Part shown: in pieces, positions 45,509 through 53,864 of the stretch | Layout: every line of letters starts with the position of its first letter | How positions within the stretch are numbered: the stretch's first letter is position 1 | NCBI GenBank assembly: GCA_020351875.1 | Contig: CP070671.1 | Location: forward strand, 1,712,404 to 1,776,403 | Length of the DNA stretch: 64,000 nt | Source: Chromatiales bacterium | GTDB lineage: Bacteria > Pseudomonadota > Gammaproteobacteria > Steroidobacterales > GCA-2729495 | Reading direction: 5' to 3' | The notes under the pieces: generated by a model | Told to the model about the DNA's origin: nothing | Seen by the model: the letters and a program-made list of their open reading frames with translations, nothing else | The model's database searches: none | Made by a program: the position numbers and the translations under genes

Positions 45509-46243
45509 TCAAGTCCGGCTGCCGGTAAAGCTGCGGATGATGACCACCAGTAGCACGAACAGCCCGATGCCCAGCAGGAAGGGGACCGTTCGCCCCGGGC
45601 CTTTTTCGGGCCACTCCTCGCGCAGCACGTTCACCAGGATACCGCCGCCCAGGAAGGCAACCGCTGTGGCAACCACGGCCTTTGAAAATGTCTCCAGGCT
45701 TCCGGCCGCCCAGCCGGCGAGCACGGCCACCCCCAGCAGCCAGCGAATGCAGCGGTCAAAGGCGATCGTATGCCACGCGCGCAACTGGTGGCAGATACCG
45801 ATGAAGTGCAGGCCCAGGGCACCGCCGGCGAGGATGTACGGAAAGTAGCCTGGCCGCGGAACGCTGGCCAGCACGTAGCCGGTGGCAAAGCTGTACACCG
45901 CGAAGGCGCCACCGTGCAGCCACGCCGGCAGCACACGGCCGGCCGCCCCGGCGCGGTCTACGAAGAAATAGAGCACCAGCCCTGCCAGAAAGAACAGGTA
46001 CAGCCGGTACTGCAGCAGCTCCGGCAGCTCCGGCTGGTTGGCAATGAGCGCCGCGGTGTAATCGCCGATCTTGGGCAGCAAGTAGAGGGCCACGTAGCCC
46101 ACCGCGATTCCGCCGGCCACGGCGGTGATGCGTGCCAAGGATTCACCTGCCCGCCGTTCGACCCACGGGTACGCGGCTTGCGCACTGGTGATGATGCCGA
46201 CGCTGATCAGCGATGCCCAGAAGCGGAAAACATCCCAATCCAC
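45509..46243 (-). CDS. multi-pass membrane protein of unknown function
   Basis: A 244-aa protein with seven or eight hydrophobic helices. Segments include GGIAVGYVALYLLPKIGDYT, LYLFFLAGLVLYFFVDRA and ALGLHFIGICHQLRAWHTIA. The layout faintly resembles ZIP-like transporters (a His-containing helix and a glycine-rich first helix), but the metal-binding motifs are not convincing. It is convergent with the carboxylesterase gene across palindrome B. Confidence 0.65.
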   Translation of the reverse strand: MDWDVFRFWASLISVGIITSAQAAYPWVERRAGESLARITAVAGGIAVGYVALYLLPKIGDYTAALIANQPELPELLQYRLYLFFLAGLVLYFFVDRAGAAGRVLPAWLHGGAFAVYSFATGYVLASVPRPGYFPYILAGGALGLHFIGICHQLRAWHTIAFDRCIRWLLGVAVLAGWAAGSLETFSKAVVATAVAFLGGGILVNVLREEWPEKGPGRTVPFLLGIGLFVLLVVIIRSFTGSRT

Positions 46244-46317
46244 AGCGCGTGCTCAGAGGACGAAATAGGATTTCTTGAGCCTGCTGTTGCCAGGATGCCC
46301 CGACTGCTCACCAGGCT

Positions 46318-46884
46318 TCACGGTCGGGTCAGCAGATCGAGCCGCGCGTCGATTTGTGCCAGCATCTCCATCTTCGACGGCCTCGCGTACATTGCAGCTT
46401 CCAGGCTGACCAACGTCACGAACGTTTGCGTGCGGACCTCCAGATCCCGACCAGAGAACCCCAGCGCTTCGAACAGGGTCCGAACCAGGTCGAGTCTCCA
46501 TCGATCCGAACGTTCCATGAAAAGACGCACTTTCGGGTTGTCCATGGCCCAGGCTCGCAGCGGCAGGTCGTAATGAGTGAGCTGCTGCTCGGTGACCTGC
46601 TGCATGATAGTCCGCAACTTGTCTCTCGGTCCGCCGGTGGACCCGTCGATTGCCTCCTTCACGCTCAGGTTGTGGATTTCATTCCAGTGCAGCAACACCG
46701 CATCGATTAATTCTTCGCGGTCCGTAAAGTGGTGATAGAAGCTGCCCTTGGTGACGCCGAGGAACTCCGCCACGCGTGTTATGCGCAGCTCGCTGCCGCC
46801 GGTCTGGCGCAGGTAATCCAGCGCGCCCTGCAGCCAGTCTGCACGCGTCAACCGGTCGGTTTTGAGCCTGGTAGCGGTTTTCAC
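46318..46884 (-). CDS. TetR family transcriptional regulator
   Basis: A 188-aa regulator with an N-terminal TetR helix-turn-helix (ITRVAEFLGVTKGSFYHHFT) and a C-terminal ligand-binding region (LPLRAWAMDNPKVRLFMERS). It starts at GTG 46884. It diverges from the outer-membrane protein gene across about 80 nt that contain an inverted repeat, so it probably represses itself and the downstream catabolic genes until a ligand binds. Confidence 0.9.
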   Translation of the reverse strand: MKTATRLKTDRLTRADWLQGALDYLRQTGGSELRITRVAEFLGVTKGSFYHHFTDREELIDAVLLHWNEIHNLSVKEAIDGSTGGPRDKLRTIMQQVTEQQLTHYDLPLRAWAMDNPKVRLFMERSDRWRLDLVRTLFEALGFSGRDLEVRTQTFVTLVSLEAAMYARPSKMEMLAQIDARLDLLTRP

Positions 46885-46913
46885 GGATGTGCGGACGTGT
46901 CAGAAGGTTAGAC

Positions 46914-46929
46914 CATACCCAGAAGTATG
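46914..46929. promoter_or_regulatory. candidate TetR operator (CATAC-N6-GTATG)
   Basis: An inverted repeat CATAC / GTATG with six bases between lies midway between the divergent TetR and outer-membrane protein starts, close to other small palindromes (GTTAAC, ACTTAAGT at about 46930-46940). Position and symmetry fit a TetR-type operator; binding is inferred. Confidence 0.4.
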
Positions 46930-46964
46930 TTAACTTAAGTTGGCGATCTTCGGGAGGGAACGAC

Positions 46965-47945
46965 ATGGCTCGTAACGGGATGTTCGCGGCTGCCGGCGCG
47001 CTCGCGCTGGGGCTGATCGTTGGTCTGGGATCACCAGTGGTGTCCGCGACTTCTCACGAGGGTCCGGAAGGCGAAACCAAGCCCGCGGCACGGGCGGGGA
47101 CAGATGGCGCTGGCATCGATGCGGAGACGGGTACCGACCCACGCGACTTCGCCCCGAAGTTCATGCCGTATTACCGCTACACGGAGCTGGAGAACGGGCT
47201 GGAGCAGAACGAAGCCGTCCTGTTCGGACTCTTTGCCTTTACCAGCACCTTTGCGATGACTTACGAGATCCCGGTGGCGATGGATCGGGATGTCAGCGAT
47301 ACGTCGCTGCGCAACCCCAATTTCGGCCAGCCGGACGAGCCGAAGTGCGCTGGCGTCCTGGAGGGCGGCGGCAGTCCTACTTTGCCGAACGGTACGCCTG
47401 TAGAAGGCGATTGCGAAGAGACCGGCTTCGGCGATATGAATCTGCGCTTCATGTATCGCACCAAGTGGGACTTTCTCGGCGCCGATTGGCTCATAGGCGC
47501 GCAATTCGATCTGCCAACCGCTAACGAGGATGAGCTCGGCAGCGAAACCTTTGCCGTCGCACCCCTCGTTGCGCCGGTGTGGAACCTGGATTTCTGGCCC
47601 GGCCCGGGCGCCTTCGCAGCGCTGATGAATTTCTACTTCATTGATGCGTGGAAGGACAGCCAGCGTGATGACATCAACATGTACGTGGGCCGCTGGTTTT
47701 TCATGCTGCCTTTAAGGGCGCCGGGTCCAGGGATATTCGACGGCATCTATCTGCTGCCCGAGGCCCAACCCATCTACGACTTTGACGACGATGAGTTCTC
47801 ATTCTGGATCGCTCCGGAGATCGGCAAGATCCTGGCGCCGGGGGTGATCACCTATCTCAAGCCCGGCTGGGGTGTGGATCCGGACGAAGGAAACGGCGAC
47901 AGGGATTTCACCTTCGAGTTCGGGTTCCGATACTTCATGAAGTAA
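46965..47945 (+). CDS. outer-membrane beta-barrel protein (transporter-like)
   Basis: A 326-aa exported protein with a signal peptide (about 1-29, ending VVSA). The mature part is rich in alternating aromatic strands (FMPYYRYTELENGLEQNEAV, FTSTFAMTYEIPV, MNLRFMYRTKWDF) and ends FTFEFGFRYFMK, a C-terminal aromatic residue being typical of beta-barrels. It is probably an outer-membrane channel for the cluster's substrate. ATG 46965 follows GGGAGGGA. Confidence 0.8.
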   Translation: MARNGMFAAAGALALGLIVGLGSPVVSATSHEGPEGETKPAARAGTDGAGIDAETGTDPRDFAPKFMPYYRYTELENGLEQNEAVLFGLFAFTSTFAMTYEIPVAMDRDVSDTSLRNPNFGQPDEPKCAGVLEGGGSPTLPNGTPVEGDCEETGFGDMNLRFMYRTKWDFLGADWLIGAQFDLPTANEDELGSETFAVAPLVAPVWNLDFWPGPGAFAALMNFYFIDAWKDSQRDDINMYVGRWFFMLPLRAPGPGIFDGIYLLPEAQPIYDFDDDEFSFWIAPEIGKILAPGVITYLKPGWGVDPDEGNGDRDFTFEFGFRYFMK

Positions 47946-48003
47946 TTCCTGGCAGCAGGTGACTACCCACTCGCCGACGAGAGCGGGTTATAGGGAGAGA
48001 AAA

Positions 48004-49695
48004 ATGACGAAGTCACTCAGTGCGGTGCTTGGACTGCTTTTCGTTGCCAGCGGCACATTCGCCGCGCCTGTTCAGCACGATACGGAGCACTACATTCTTC
48101 TTCGCCAATATCAGGATCAATGGGCCGAGGAAGACAAGAAAATCGATCAGAGGCTTGTGGAGTTGCAGGCGGCGAACGGCGGCAGGCCGCCAAACATCGT
48201 TTATATCCTGATCGATGACATGGGCTTCGGCGAGTTTGGCATGCCGGAACTGAACAAGATCCGCGGTGGCCGGACGCCTACGCTGGACGAACTGGCCAAC
48301 GAGGGCATGGTCTTCACTCGCATGTACGCGGAGAACATTTGCACTTCGACGCGTGTCGCCTTCATGACGGGGCGCTATGCCGTGCGCACGGGGATGGAGT
48401 TGACCAAGGTCACGCCACCGGAAGGTGTGGGCATGCGCGACGATGAAGTGACCATCGCCGAGCTTCTCTCCAACGCCGGTTACGCAACGCACCATATTGG
48501 CAAGTGGCATCTAGGTGACATCAAGGAAACCTATCCCACTAATCAGGGCTTCGACTACGCATCATTCCCGATGCACAACCAGGTCGCCTACAGCTTCCTC
48601 ACCCGCGATGCCGAGATTTACTCGCGCACGACCTCTTTTACGCCCACCACCGTGGACCCGGACTATGGATTGGACAAGACCTTTCGTTTGTATGACTGGG
48701 TGACCCAGGTAGAAGGCCGGAAAGGCGGCAAAGTTCGGGAATGGGGCATCGAAGCCGGCGAGCGACCCGATATCGAGTTCTATCAGCGCGTGAATGAACG
48801 CTTCCAGCAGCAGGCATTAGCCTCACTCCGGGAGCTTGCAGCGGGCGACAAACCGTTTTTCCTGAACTACTGGCCGCAGATTCCGGTGGCTGTTCTTAAT
48901 TCTACGGATGACGGAAGCTGCCTGACGCCCAACTGTGGTCGCTGGGCCAATGCGATGACGCTCGTCGACAGCTACATTGGTGAACTGCTCGACGAGATGG
49001 ATAAGTTGGGCGTCGCGGACAATACGCTATTGGTCGTAATGGGCGACAACGGGCCGATGAAACAGGAGATTCCGGCATCCGGCTACTCCGACTGGCTATT
49101 CCGCGGCACCAAGGGCCAGGCGCTGGAGGGCGGTCACCGGGTCGGCGCCGTTGTTCGCTGGCCTGGCGTTATAGAGTCCGGTTCCATCTCCGGCGATATG
49201 GTGTTTGTCAGCGACCTCTACACAACCTTTGCGCGAATCGCTGGCAATATGGATGACATCCCGCGTGACCGGGTCGTAGATGGAGTTGATCAGACCGCGA
49301 TATTGATCAATGGGGACACCCATGGCCGTCGCGACTACGTGCATCTCTACGAGGTGGACAACCTGAAGGCCACGGTCAAGCAAAACATGAAAATCCACTG
49401 GCCGGCGCCGGGCGTCAATCCGGCCATGGCGCAGATTTTCAATCTCTATTGGGATCCTCGGGAAGAACACGCACTCCTTTACCAGGGGGTCTGGTCCGGA
49501 ACGCCTTTTGTGCGAATGCGCGTGCAGCACCTGCGCCTGAAAGACAAGTATCCGGACTGGAACCCCAGCAGGGGCCGGCCTTACGAGGACGTAGAGAATC
49601 TGCGGCCTGAAACCAAGGTCATGATCCAGACATGGCTGGACACCTATGGTGATGCGAAGGATGTGATCCTTGGAGTGGAGTCGGCGGGCAACTAA
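48004..49695 (+). CDS. periplasmic sulfatase (arylsulfatase-like)
   Basis: A 563-aa exported enzyme with a signal peptide (about 1-20). The N-terminal metal site is PPNIVYILIDDMGFGEFGMP, the second motif is HHIGKWHLGD, and the C-terminal metal residues are in VVMGDNGPMKQ. The modified residue motif at Cys113 reads CTSTRVAFMTGR. Sulfatases need this Cys converted to formylglycine; the usual pattern is CxPxR (or CxAxR), and here Ser replaces Pro. It would release sulfate from an organic sulfate ester. AGGGAGAGA precedes the ATG. No modifying-enzyme gene is in the window. Confidence 0.9.
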   Translation: MTKSLSAVLGLLFVASGTFAAPVQHDTEHYILLRQYQDQWAEEDKKIDQRLVELQAANGGRPPNIVYILIDDMGFGEFGMPELNKIRGGRTPTLDELANEGMVFTRMYAENICTSTRVAFMTGRYAVRTGMELTKVTPPEGVGMRDDEVTIAELLSNAGYATHHIGKWHLGDIKETYPTNQGFDYASFPMHNQVAYSFLTRDAEIYSRTTSFTPTTVDPDYGLDKTFRLYDWVTQVEGRKGGKVREWGIEAGERPDIEFYQRVNERFQQQALASLRELAAGDKPFFLNYWPQIPVAVLNSTDDGSCLTPNCGRWANAMTLVDSYIGELLDEMDKLGVADNTLLVVMGDNGPMKQEIPASGYSDWLFRGTKGQALEGGHRVGAVVRWPGVIESGSISGDMVFVSDLYTTFARIAGNMDDIPRDRVVDGVDQTAILINGDTHGRRDYVHLYEVDNLKATVKQNMKIHWPAPGVNPAMAQIFNLYWDPREEHALLYQGVWSGTPFVRMRVQHLRLKDKYPDWNPSRGRPYEDVENLRPETKVMIQTWLDTYGDAKDVILGVESAGN

Positions 49696-49784
49696 CCAGA
49701 CGTTTAACCGTAGGGGTATCCACCATGCCAGGGAATCGTCAAACTCGGCCAGACTTCAGACAATTGCTATGGATTAGGGGCTCT

Positions 49785-51038
49785 ATGAGAACGTTCGCGC
49801 TAACGGCAAGCATTGTTGCCTTGGGAATCCTTTCTGCAAGCAACGCCATGGCTGCGGGAGGGATTGTCAGTTCGCCGACTGGAACCGCGCCGGACCGCTA
49901 CGTCTACTACCCGGGCACGGAAGAGCTGGCCAAAGACGAGATCCGGGTGATCGCCTGCGGTACGGGCCTGCCCGCCGCGCGGCGCGGCCAGGCCGCGACC
50001 TGTTTCCTGATCGAGGCAGGCAACGGCGACAAGTTCCTGTTCGATATCGGCACCGGGTCCATGGCAAATATCGCCAGCCTGATGATCCCTTACCAGTACC
50101 TGGACAAGGTCTTCTTGTCGCATCTGCATACGGACCACATGGGTGACATCCTCGGGCTCTGGGCCGGTGGCTGGACGGCGGGACGACCGAACGCGTTGCG
50201 GGTCTGGGGTCCGAGCGGCGCCACGAAGGAAATGGGCACCGCCTATGCGATGGACCACTTCCTGAAGTTCGTGAACTGGGACAAGGTGACGCGGGAATAC
50301 AAGATCACGCCGATACCCGGGCAGATAGAAACCACCGAGTTCGATTACAAGGTCCCAAATCAGGTGGTCTACCAGGAAAACGGGGTCACGATTCGTTCAT
50401 ATCCCGCCATTCACACGGGGGATGGCCCGGTCAGCTACTTGTTCGAGTACGCCGGACTGAAGGTATTGTTCAGTGGCGACACGGTGCCGAACAAGTGGTT
50501 CATCCAGTACGGCAAGGGCGTTGATCTGGCGATGCACGAGGCATTTCAGAGCCCGCAACAGCTGGTGGACTTCTATAACCAGCCGCCGCAACTGGCCTGG
50601 CGGGCCTGCTGCGAGTTTCACACCTCACCGGAGGCCTTCGGCAAGATCATGAGTACGATCAAGCCGAGACACGCGGTGGCCTTCCATTTTTTCAACGACG
50701 AAGGCACCCGATATGGCATCTACGACGGGATCCGGACAACCTACGAAGGGCCGCTCTCCATGGCTATCGACATGATGGTCTGGAACATCACGAAAGACCG
50801 CATTACCGAGCGCATGGCGGTATCGACGGACGACGCGTGGTCAGTGCCCGGCACGGCCCGCCAGCCGCCACCGGAGAAGGGTCGGCCCAACCCGATGACG
50901 CCGGAAATGGAGCGGGGACGCTGGGCGCCGGCGTTCAGAGCCCAGGACCCGATGCTGGATCGGCACATGAAGAAGTACGGTCTGGAAGACCAGGACTGGC
51001 GTCCTGCCATGTACAAGGCCCTCGAGGAGGCAGAGTAG
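49785..51038 (+). CDS. secreted MBL-fold metallo-hydrolase (GntH-like), copy 1
   Basis: A 417-aa protein with a signal peptide (ending SNAMAAG). The metallo-beta-lactamase motif HLHTDH is at residues 113-118 after YQYLDKVFLS, with further metal residues in the VLFSGDT and FHTSPEAFG regions. It resembles the family named after GntH from the guanitoxin cluster, most members of which are not in toxin clusters; no other gnt genes are seen. The final 18 residues (GLEDQDWRPAMYKALEEAE region) are echoed by a gene remnant just downstream. ATG 49785 is chosen because the signal peptide starts there. Confidence 0.88.
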   Translation: MRTFALTASIVALGILSASNAMAAGGIVSSPTGTAPDRYVYYPGTEELAKDEIRVIACGTGLPAARRGQAATCFLIEAGNGDKFLFDIGTGSMANIASLMIPYQYLDKVFLSHLHTDHMGDILGLWAGGWTAGRPNALRVWGPSGATKEMGTAYAMDHFLKFVNWDKVTREYKITPIPGQIETTEFDYKVPNQVVYQENGVTIRSYPAIHTGDGPVSYLFEYAGLKVLFSGDTVPNKWFIQYGKGVDLAMHEAFQSPQQLVDFYNQPPQLAWRACCEFHTSPEAFGKIMSTIKPRHAVAFHFFNDEGTRYGIYDGIRTTYEGPLSMAIDMMVWNITKDRITERMAVSTDDAWSVPGTARQPPPEKGRPNPMTPEMERGRWAPAFRAQDPMLDRHMKKYGLEDQDWRPAMYKALEEAE

Positions 51039-51049
51039 ACCCTGAAAAT

Positions 51050-51090
51050 GGGGTCGAACCGAGGTTTTTTTGAAACTGCGGTTCGACCCC
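51050..51090. repeat. palindrome C: GGGGTCGAACCG inverted repeat
   Basis: The arms GGGGTCGAACCG (51050-51061) and CGGTTCGACCCC (51079-51090) are perfect complements. The 17-nt centre contains GTTT / AAAC that can extend the stem. It begins 11 nt after the upstream MBL-gene stop and directly precedes a fragment of a paralogous gene. The left arm is the same as in palindrome D. Confidence 0.9.
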
Positions 51091-51153
51091 GATGTTGGGG
51101 AAGACTGGGATTGGCGGCCGGTCATGTACGATCAGCTCGGTGAGGCAGATTAG
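51091..51153 (+). pseudogene. remnant of a third GntH-like gene (last about 18 codons)
   Basis: Immediately after palindrome C, an open frame reads GEDWDWRPVMYDQLGEAD and then TAG at 51151-51153. This aligns with the end of copy 1 (LEDQDWRPAMYKALEEAE, then TAG) with most positions identical or similar. Copy 2 downstream lacks this tail. It appears to be the 3' end of a duplicated copy whose body has been lost or replaced. Confidence 0.8.
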
Positions 51154-51218
51154 GACCTCGCTGTTACTGCGAGTCGGCGTGTGCCTTCAGCAGATGCCGG
51201 TTAGTTGGAGGACGACCA

Positions 51219-52433
51219 ATGAAAATGAAACTGTTGATAGCTACGTTAGTAATCGCCGGATTCAGCCTCGTGGCGATGCTGGCAATGGCCAAGCCCGACA
51301 AGGTCGACGGCATCAACGCCCCAGCCGGCCGTATCCCGCAGGAGATCAAGGACAACCGCTACCCGCGGACCTACTTCCCGGGTACCGAAAAGCTGGGCAA
51401 AGACGAGATGCGGATCACGGCGCTGGGTACCGGCATGCCGAACCAGTCGCCGAGCAACGTCGCGGCTTCTTTCCTGGTGGAACTTGGCAATGGCGAGTCT
51501 TTCCTGTTCGATCTGGGCACTGGAGCAACGGACCGGCTGGCTGGTCTTGAGGCTGACTACTCGAAGCTGGACAAGGTATTTGGGAGCCATCTCCACACGG
51601 ACCACGTCGGCGATATTGCCTCTTTGTGGGTGAGCGGATGGTTGAATGGCCGCTACACGCCGTTGCACGTGTACGGGCCGTCAGGAGCCACGCCGGAGCT
51701 CGGTACGAAGGCCCACATCGACCATATTCGCGAGGCTTGGGCCTGGGACGTCACCTCGCGTGCAGGGACGCTGCCGAACGCTGGTGGCGAAATCGTCGCA
51801 CATGAATTTGACTACGCGGAAACCGCCGTGATCTATGACGAGAACGGCGTCAAGGTCACGACATTTCCCGCGATTCACATACGCGACGGTTCCGTAAGCT
51901 TCCGTCTTGACTGGAACGGCCTGAGTTTCGTGTTTGGCGGCGACTCCGTGCCCAACAAGTGGTTTGCCAAGGAAGCTGCCGGCGCTGACGTGGTGGTACA
52001 TGAGTGTTTCTTCACGCCGGAAAACTGGATGGACATTGCGGGCTTTCCCTACAAGCAGGCTTACTGGGTGACGTCGGTGATCCACACACCACCGGAAGGC
52101 TTCGGGAAGTTGATGTCCATGGTGAAGCCGCGCCTGGCGGTGGCCTATCACTACTGGAACCATCGCGACGTGGAATTTGGTATTTACGATGGAGTACGCC
52201 GGACCTACGACGGACCGCTGGTCATGTCAGACGATCTCACCGTCATCAACGTAACCAAGGATCACATCGAGGTGAGAGAGGCGTCCATCAATCATGATGC
52301 CTGGCCGCAAGGTACCAGCAAGGCCTGGGATACGGCGCCACGCGGCGAGCCGGCCACTGGCCTGATGTCAGAGTGGCTTGAGAAAGGCAAGCTGGAGGGC
52401 ATGATTCCGCCGCCCACGCAGCCCATCGACTAG
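51219..52433 (+). CDS. secreted MBL-fold metallo-hydrolase (GntH-like), copy 2
   Basis: A 404-aa paralogue of the preceding hydrolase with a signal peptide (about 1-24, ending LAMA). The metal motif HLHTDH is at residues 124-129, and the shared context includes YFPGTEKLGKDEMRITALGT, FLFDLGTGATDRL and GGDSVPNKWF. It lacks the DWRPxMY C-terminal tail of copy 1 and ends GMIPPPTQPID. GGAGGAC lies about 6 nt before the ATG. A strong terminator follows. Confidence 0.9.
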   Translation: MKMKLLIATLVIAGFSLVAMLAMAKPDKVDGINAPAGRIPQEIKDNRYPRTYFPGTEKLGKDEMRITALGTGMPNQSPSNVAASFLVELGNGESFLFDLGTGATDRLAGLEADYSKLDKVFGSHLHTDHVGDIASLWVSGWLNGRYTPLHVYGPSGATPELGTKAHIDHIREAWAWDVTSRAGTLPNAGGEIVAHEFDYAETAVIYDENGVKVTTFPAIHIRDGSVSFRLDWNGLSFVFGGDSVPNKWFAKEAAGADVVVHECFFTPENWMDIAGFPYKQAYWVTSVIHTPPEGFGKLMSMVKPRLAVAYHYWNHRDVEFGIYDGVRRTYDGPLVMSDDLTVINVTKDHIEVREASINHDAWPQGTSKAWDTAPRGEPATGLMSEWLEKGKLEGMIPPPTQPID

Positions 52434-52456
52434 GCAGTTAAACAGTTAGCAACGGT

Positions 52457-52486
52457 AAAGAAACCCGCTTCGGCGGGTTTCTTTTT
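52457..52486. terminator. strong bidirectional Rho-independent terminator
   Basis: A perfect stem AAAGAAACCCGC / GCGGGTTTCTTT with a TTCG loop is followed by a T-tract on the plus strand and a complementary T-tract on the minus strand. It ends the outer-membrane/sulfatase/MBL run and the convergent NmrA-like gene. Confidence 0.92.
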
Positions 52487-52494
52487 GCATACGG

Positions 52495-53670
52495 TCAGTT
52501 CTTCTGCCCGGGCTGAATCTCGGTAATGCCCCAGGACTCGAGCTTCTTCTCGAAGCTCCAGCGCGGGTGGATGCGCTCCAGGTCCGCGAGATCGTCGTTG
52601 CTCCCGAAGTCGTAGCCGTTGCCTTCATCGTTGTACCACTGCGAATAGCGCAGCGGATACACGACTTCTTCTGTGAACAGGCTGATCATCTTCATGACCC
52701 ATTGCGGAAACTGCCGGTATTCGAAGTTCGTGCCGTGCTTATTGGTGCGTTTCGCGATCTCCACCGCCTCGTCGCCGGTCTGGGCGCAGGACGCAATGGA
52801 GAAGTCTTCATTGCTGAAGACTTCCGGGTACTCGAACACCGTGCCGCACCACTTGCCCACATCACGCACGTCCACCCAGTTCACCAGGAAACCCGGGTCG
52901 TTGATTCCCGGCAGGCTGTTCTCCTTGATCATCGTGCGCGACAGGCTGCTGTCGCCCCGGATCTGGGCCTGCTGGGTGTAATCCACCCGGTGCATGTTGT
53001 AGTAGTAGGCGGGCCGGTGGATACAGGTCACGTTGATGCCCTGGCCACGCAGGAAATCGGACATCCGCAGCTTCTGGTCGATCCACCACGGGATGGTGGG
53101 CGCGTCGTCGGCGATGTGGGTGACCTTGTCCGTCGGAAAGATCAGCGTGATCACGTGCTTCACGGAGGGATTCGCTTTCAGCGCATCCAGCGAGGCCATG
53201 ACCTGCTTCATCACCGCCTGCATGCCGCCCACCGGGTCATTGCCGTGATTCGTGACCTTGCCCGCCTTGGCTGTGTTCGCCGTCGTGTACAGCACTACGC
53301 CGTCGCAGCCCGCGAAGGCTTCGGTGAGCTTTGCCTCGGAATTCATGTCGACGCCCGGGTGCAGCGTCAGCAGGCCCGGGGCCTCGGCCTCGGTGCGCTC
53401 CAGCAGCGCATCGAGGCGCGCGGCCGCCTGCGTGCCCGGCGTGCGATAGAGCGCGCGAACACGGAACTTGCGGGTCTTCGTCAGCTCTTCGCAGATCGCG
53501 TAGCACTCCCAGCCCGTAGAGCAGGTCACGCCGATCAGGGGTAATTGATCGATGGCCTTGTCGGGCGCCGGCTGCCGCTCGGCCTTGATCTTCAGCACGG
53601 CCTCTACGAGCCGCTTGTTCTTGGCCTTGATGGCGGCCTGGGCCATGGCTACTGCCGTATCCCGATCCAT
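52495..53670 (-). CDS. NmrA-like / atypical SDR NAD(P)-binding protein
   Basis: A 391-aa protein with a Rossmann-type start after about residue 42 (LPLIGVTCSTGWECYAICEE; the glycine motif is GVTCSTGWE rather than the usual GxxGxxG). DGVVLYTTANTAKAG and HVITLIFPTDKVTHIADDAP follow, and NVTCIHRPAYYYNMHRVDYT is a typical NmrA-like segment. NmrA-like proteins bind NAD(P) as sensors or reductases. It is on the strand opposite to its cluster neighbours and lies divergent from the copper amine oxidase gene. Confidence 0.75.
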   Translation of the reverse strand: MDRDTAVAMAQAAIKAKNKRLVEAVLKIKAERQPAPDKAIDQLPLIGVTCSTGWECYAICEELTKTRKFRVRALYRTPGTQAAARLDALLERTEAEAPGLLTLHPGVDMNSEAKLTEAFAGCDGVVLYTTANTAKAGKVTNHGNDPVGGMQAVMKQVMASLDALKANPSVKHVITLIFPTDKVTHIADDAPTIPWWIDQKLRMSDFLRGQGINVTCIHRPAYYYNMHRVDYTQQAQIRGDSSLSRTMIKENSLPGINDPGFLVNWVDVRDVGKWCGTVFEYPEVFSNEDFSIASCAQTGDEAVEIAKRTNKHGTNFEYRQFPQWVMKMISLFTEEVVYPLRYSQWYNDEGNGYDFGSNDDLADLERIHPRWSFEKKLESWGITEIQPGQKN

Positions 53671-53729
53671 GTTGTTCTACCCGTCGTATCCCGGTCGCCC
53701 GCGCCCTGTCGCGCGGCGCCATATGCAGA

Positions 53730-53749
53730 TTCTATGCTGTTTTATAGAA
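53730..53749. promoter_or_regulatory. inverted repeat TTCTAT-N8-ATAGAA in the divergent region
   Basis: A six-base inverted repeat with an eight-base centre lies between the divergent NmrA-like and amine oxidase starts. It could be an operator or promoter element; no regulator is assigned. Confidence 0.3.
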
Positions 53750-53769
53750 GCGCACCGCTGCGGAGAAAC

Positions 53770-53808
53770 GGGGTCGAACCGATATTTTGCGAAATGCGGT
53801 CTGCCCCC
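53770..53808. repeat. palindrome D: degenerate GGGGTCGAACCG hairpin
   Basis: The left arm GGGGTCGAACCG (53770-53781) is identical to that of palindrome C. The right arm CGGTCTGCCCCC (53797-53808) has three mismatches to a perfect complement. The centre ATTTTGCGAAAT can form a small inner stem. It lies 57 nt before the copper amine oxidase start. Confidence 0.8.
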
Positions 53809-53864
53809 GATTATTCAGGTCAGGCGTTATGCTTTGAATCGTCCACAGAAGCAGGTTGCCCCGG

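Noticed and set aside
49785..52433. A guanitoxin biosynthesis cluster
   Set aside because: Only GntH-like hydrolases are present; none of the other pathway enzymes was recognised and the neighbours are catabolic.
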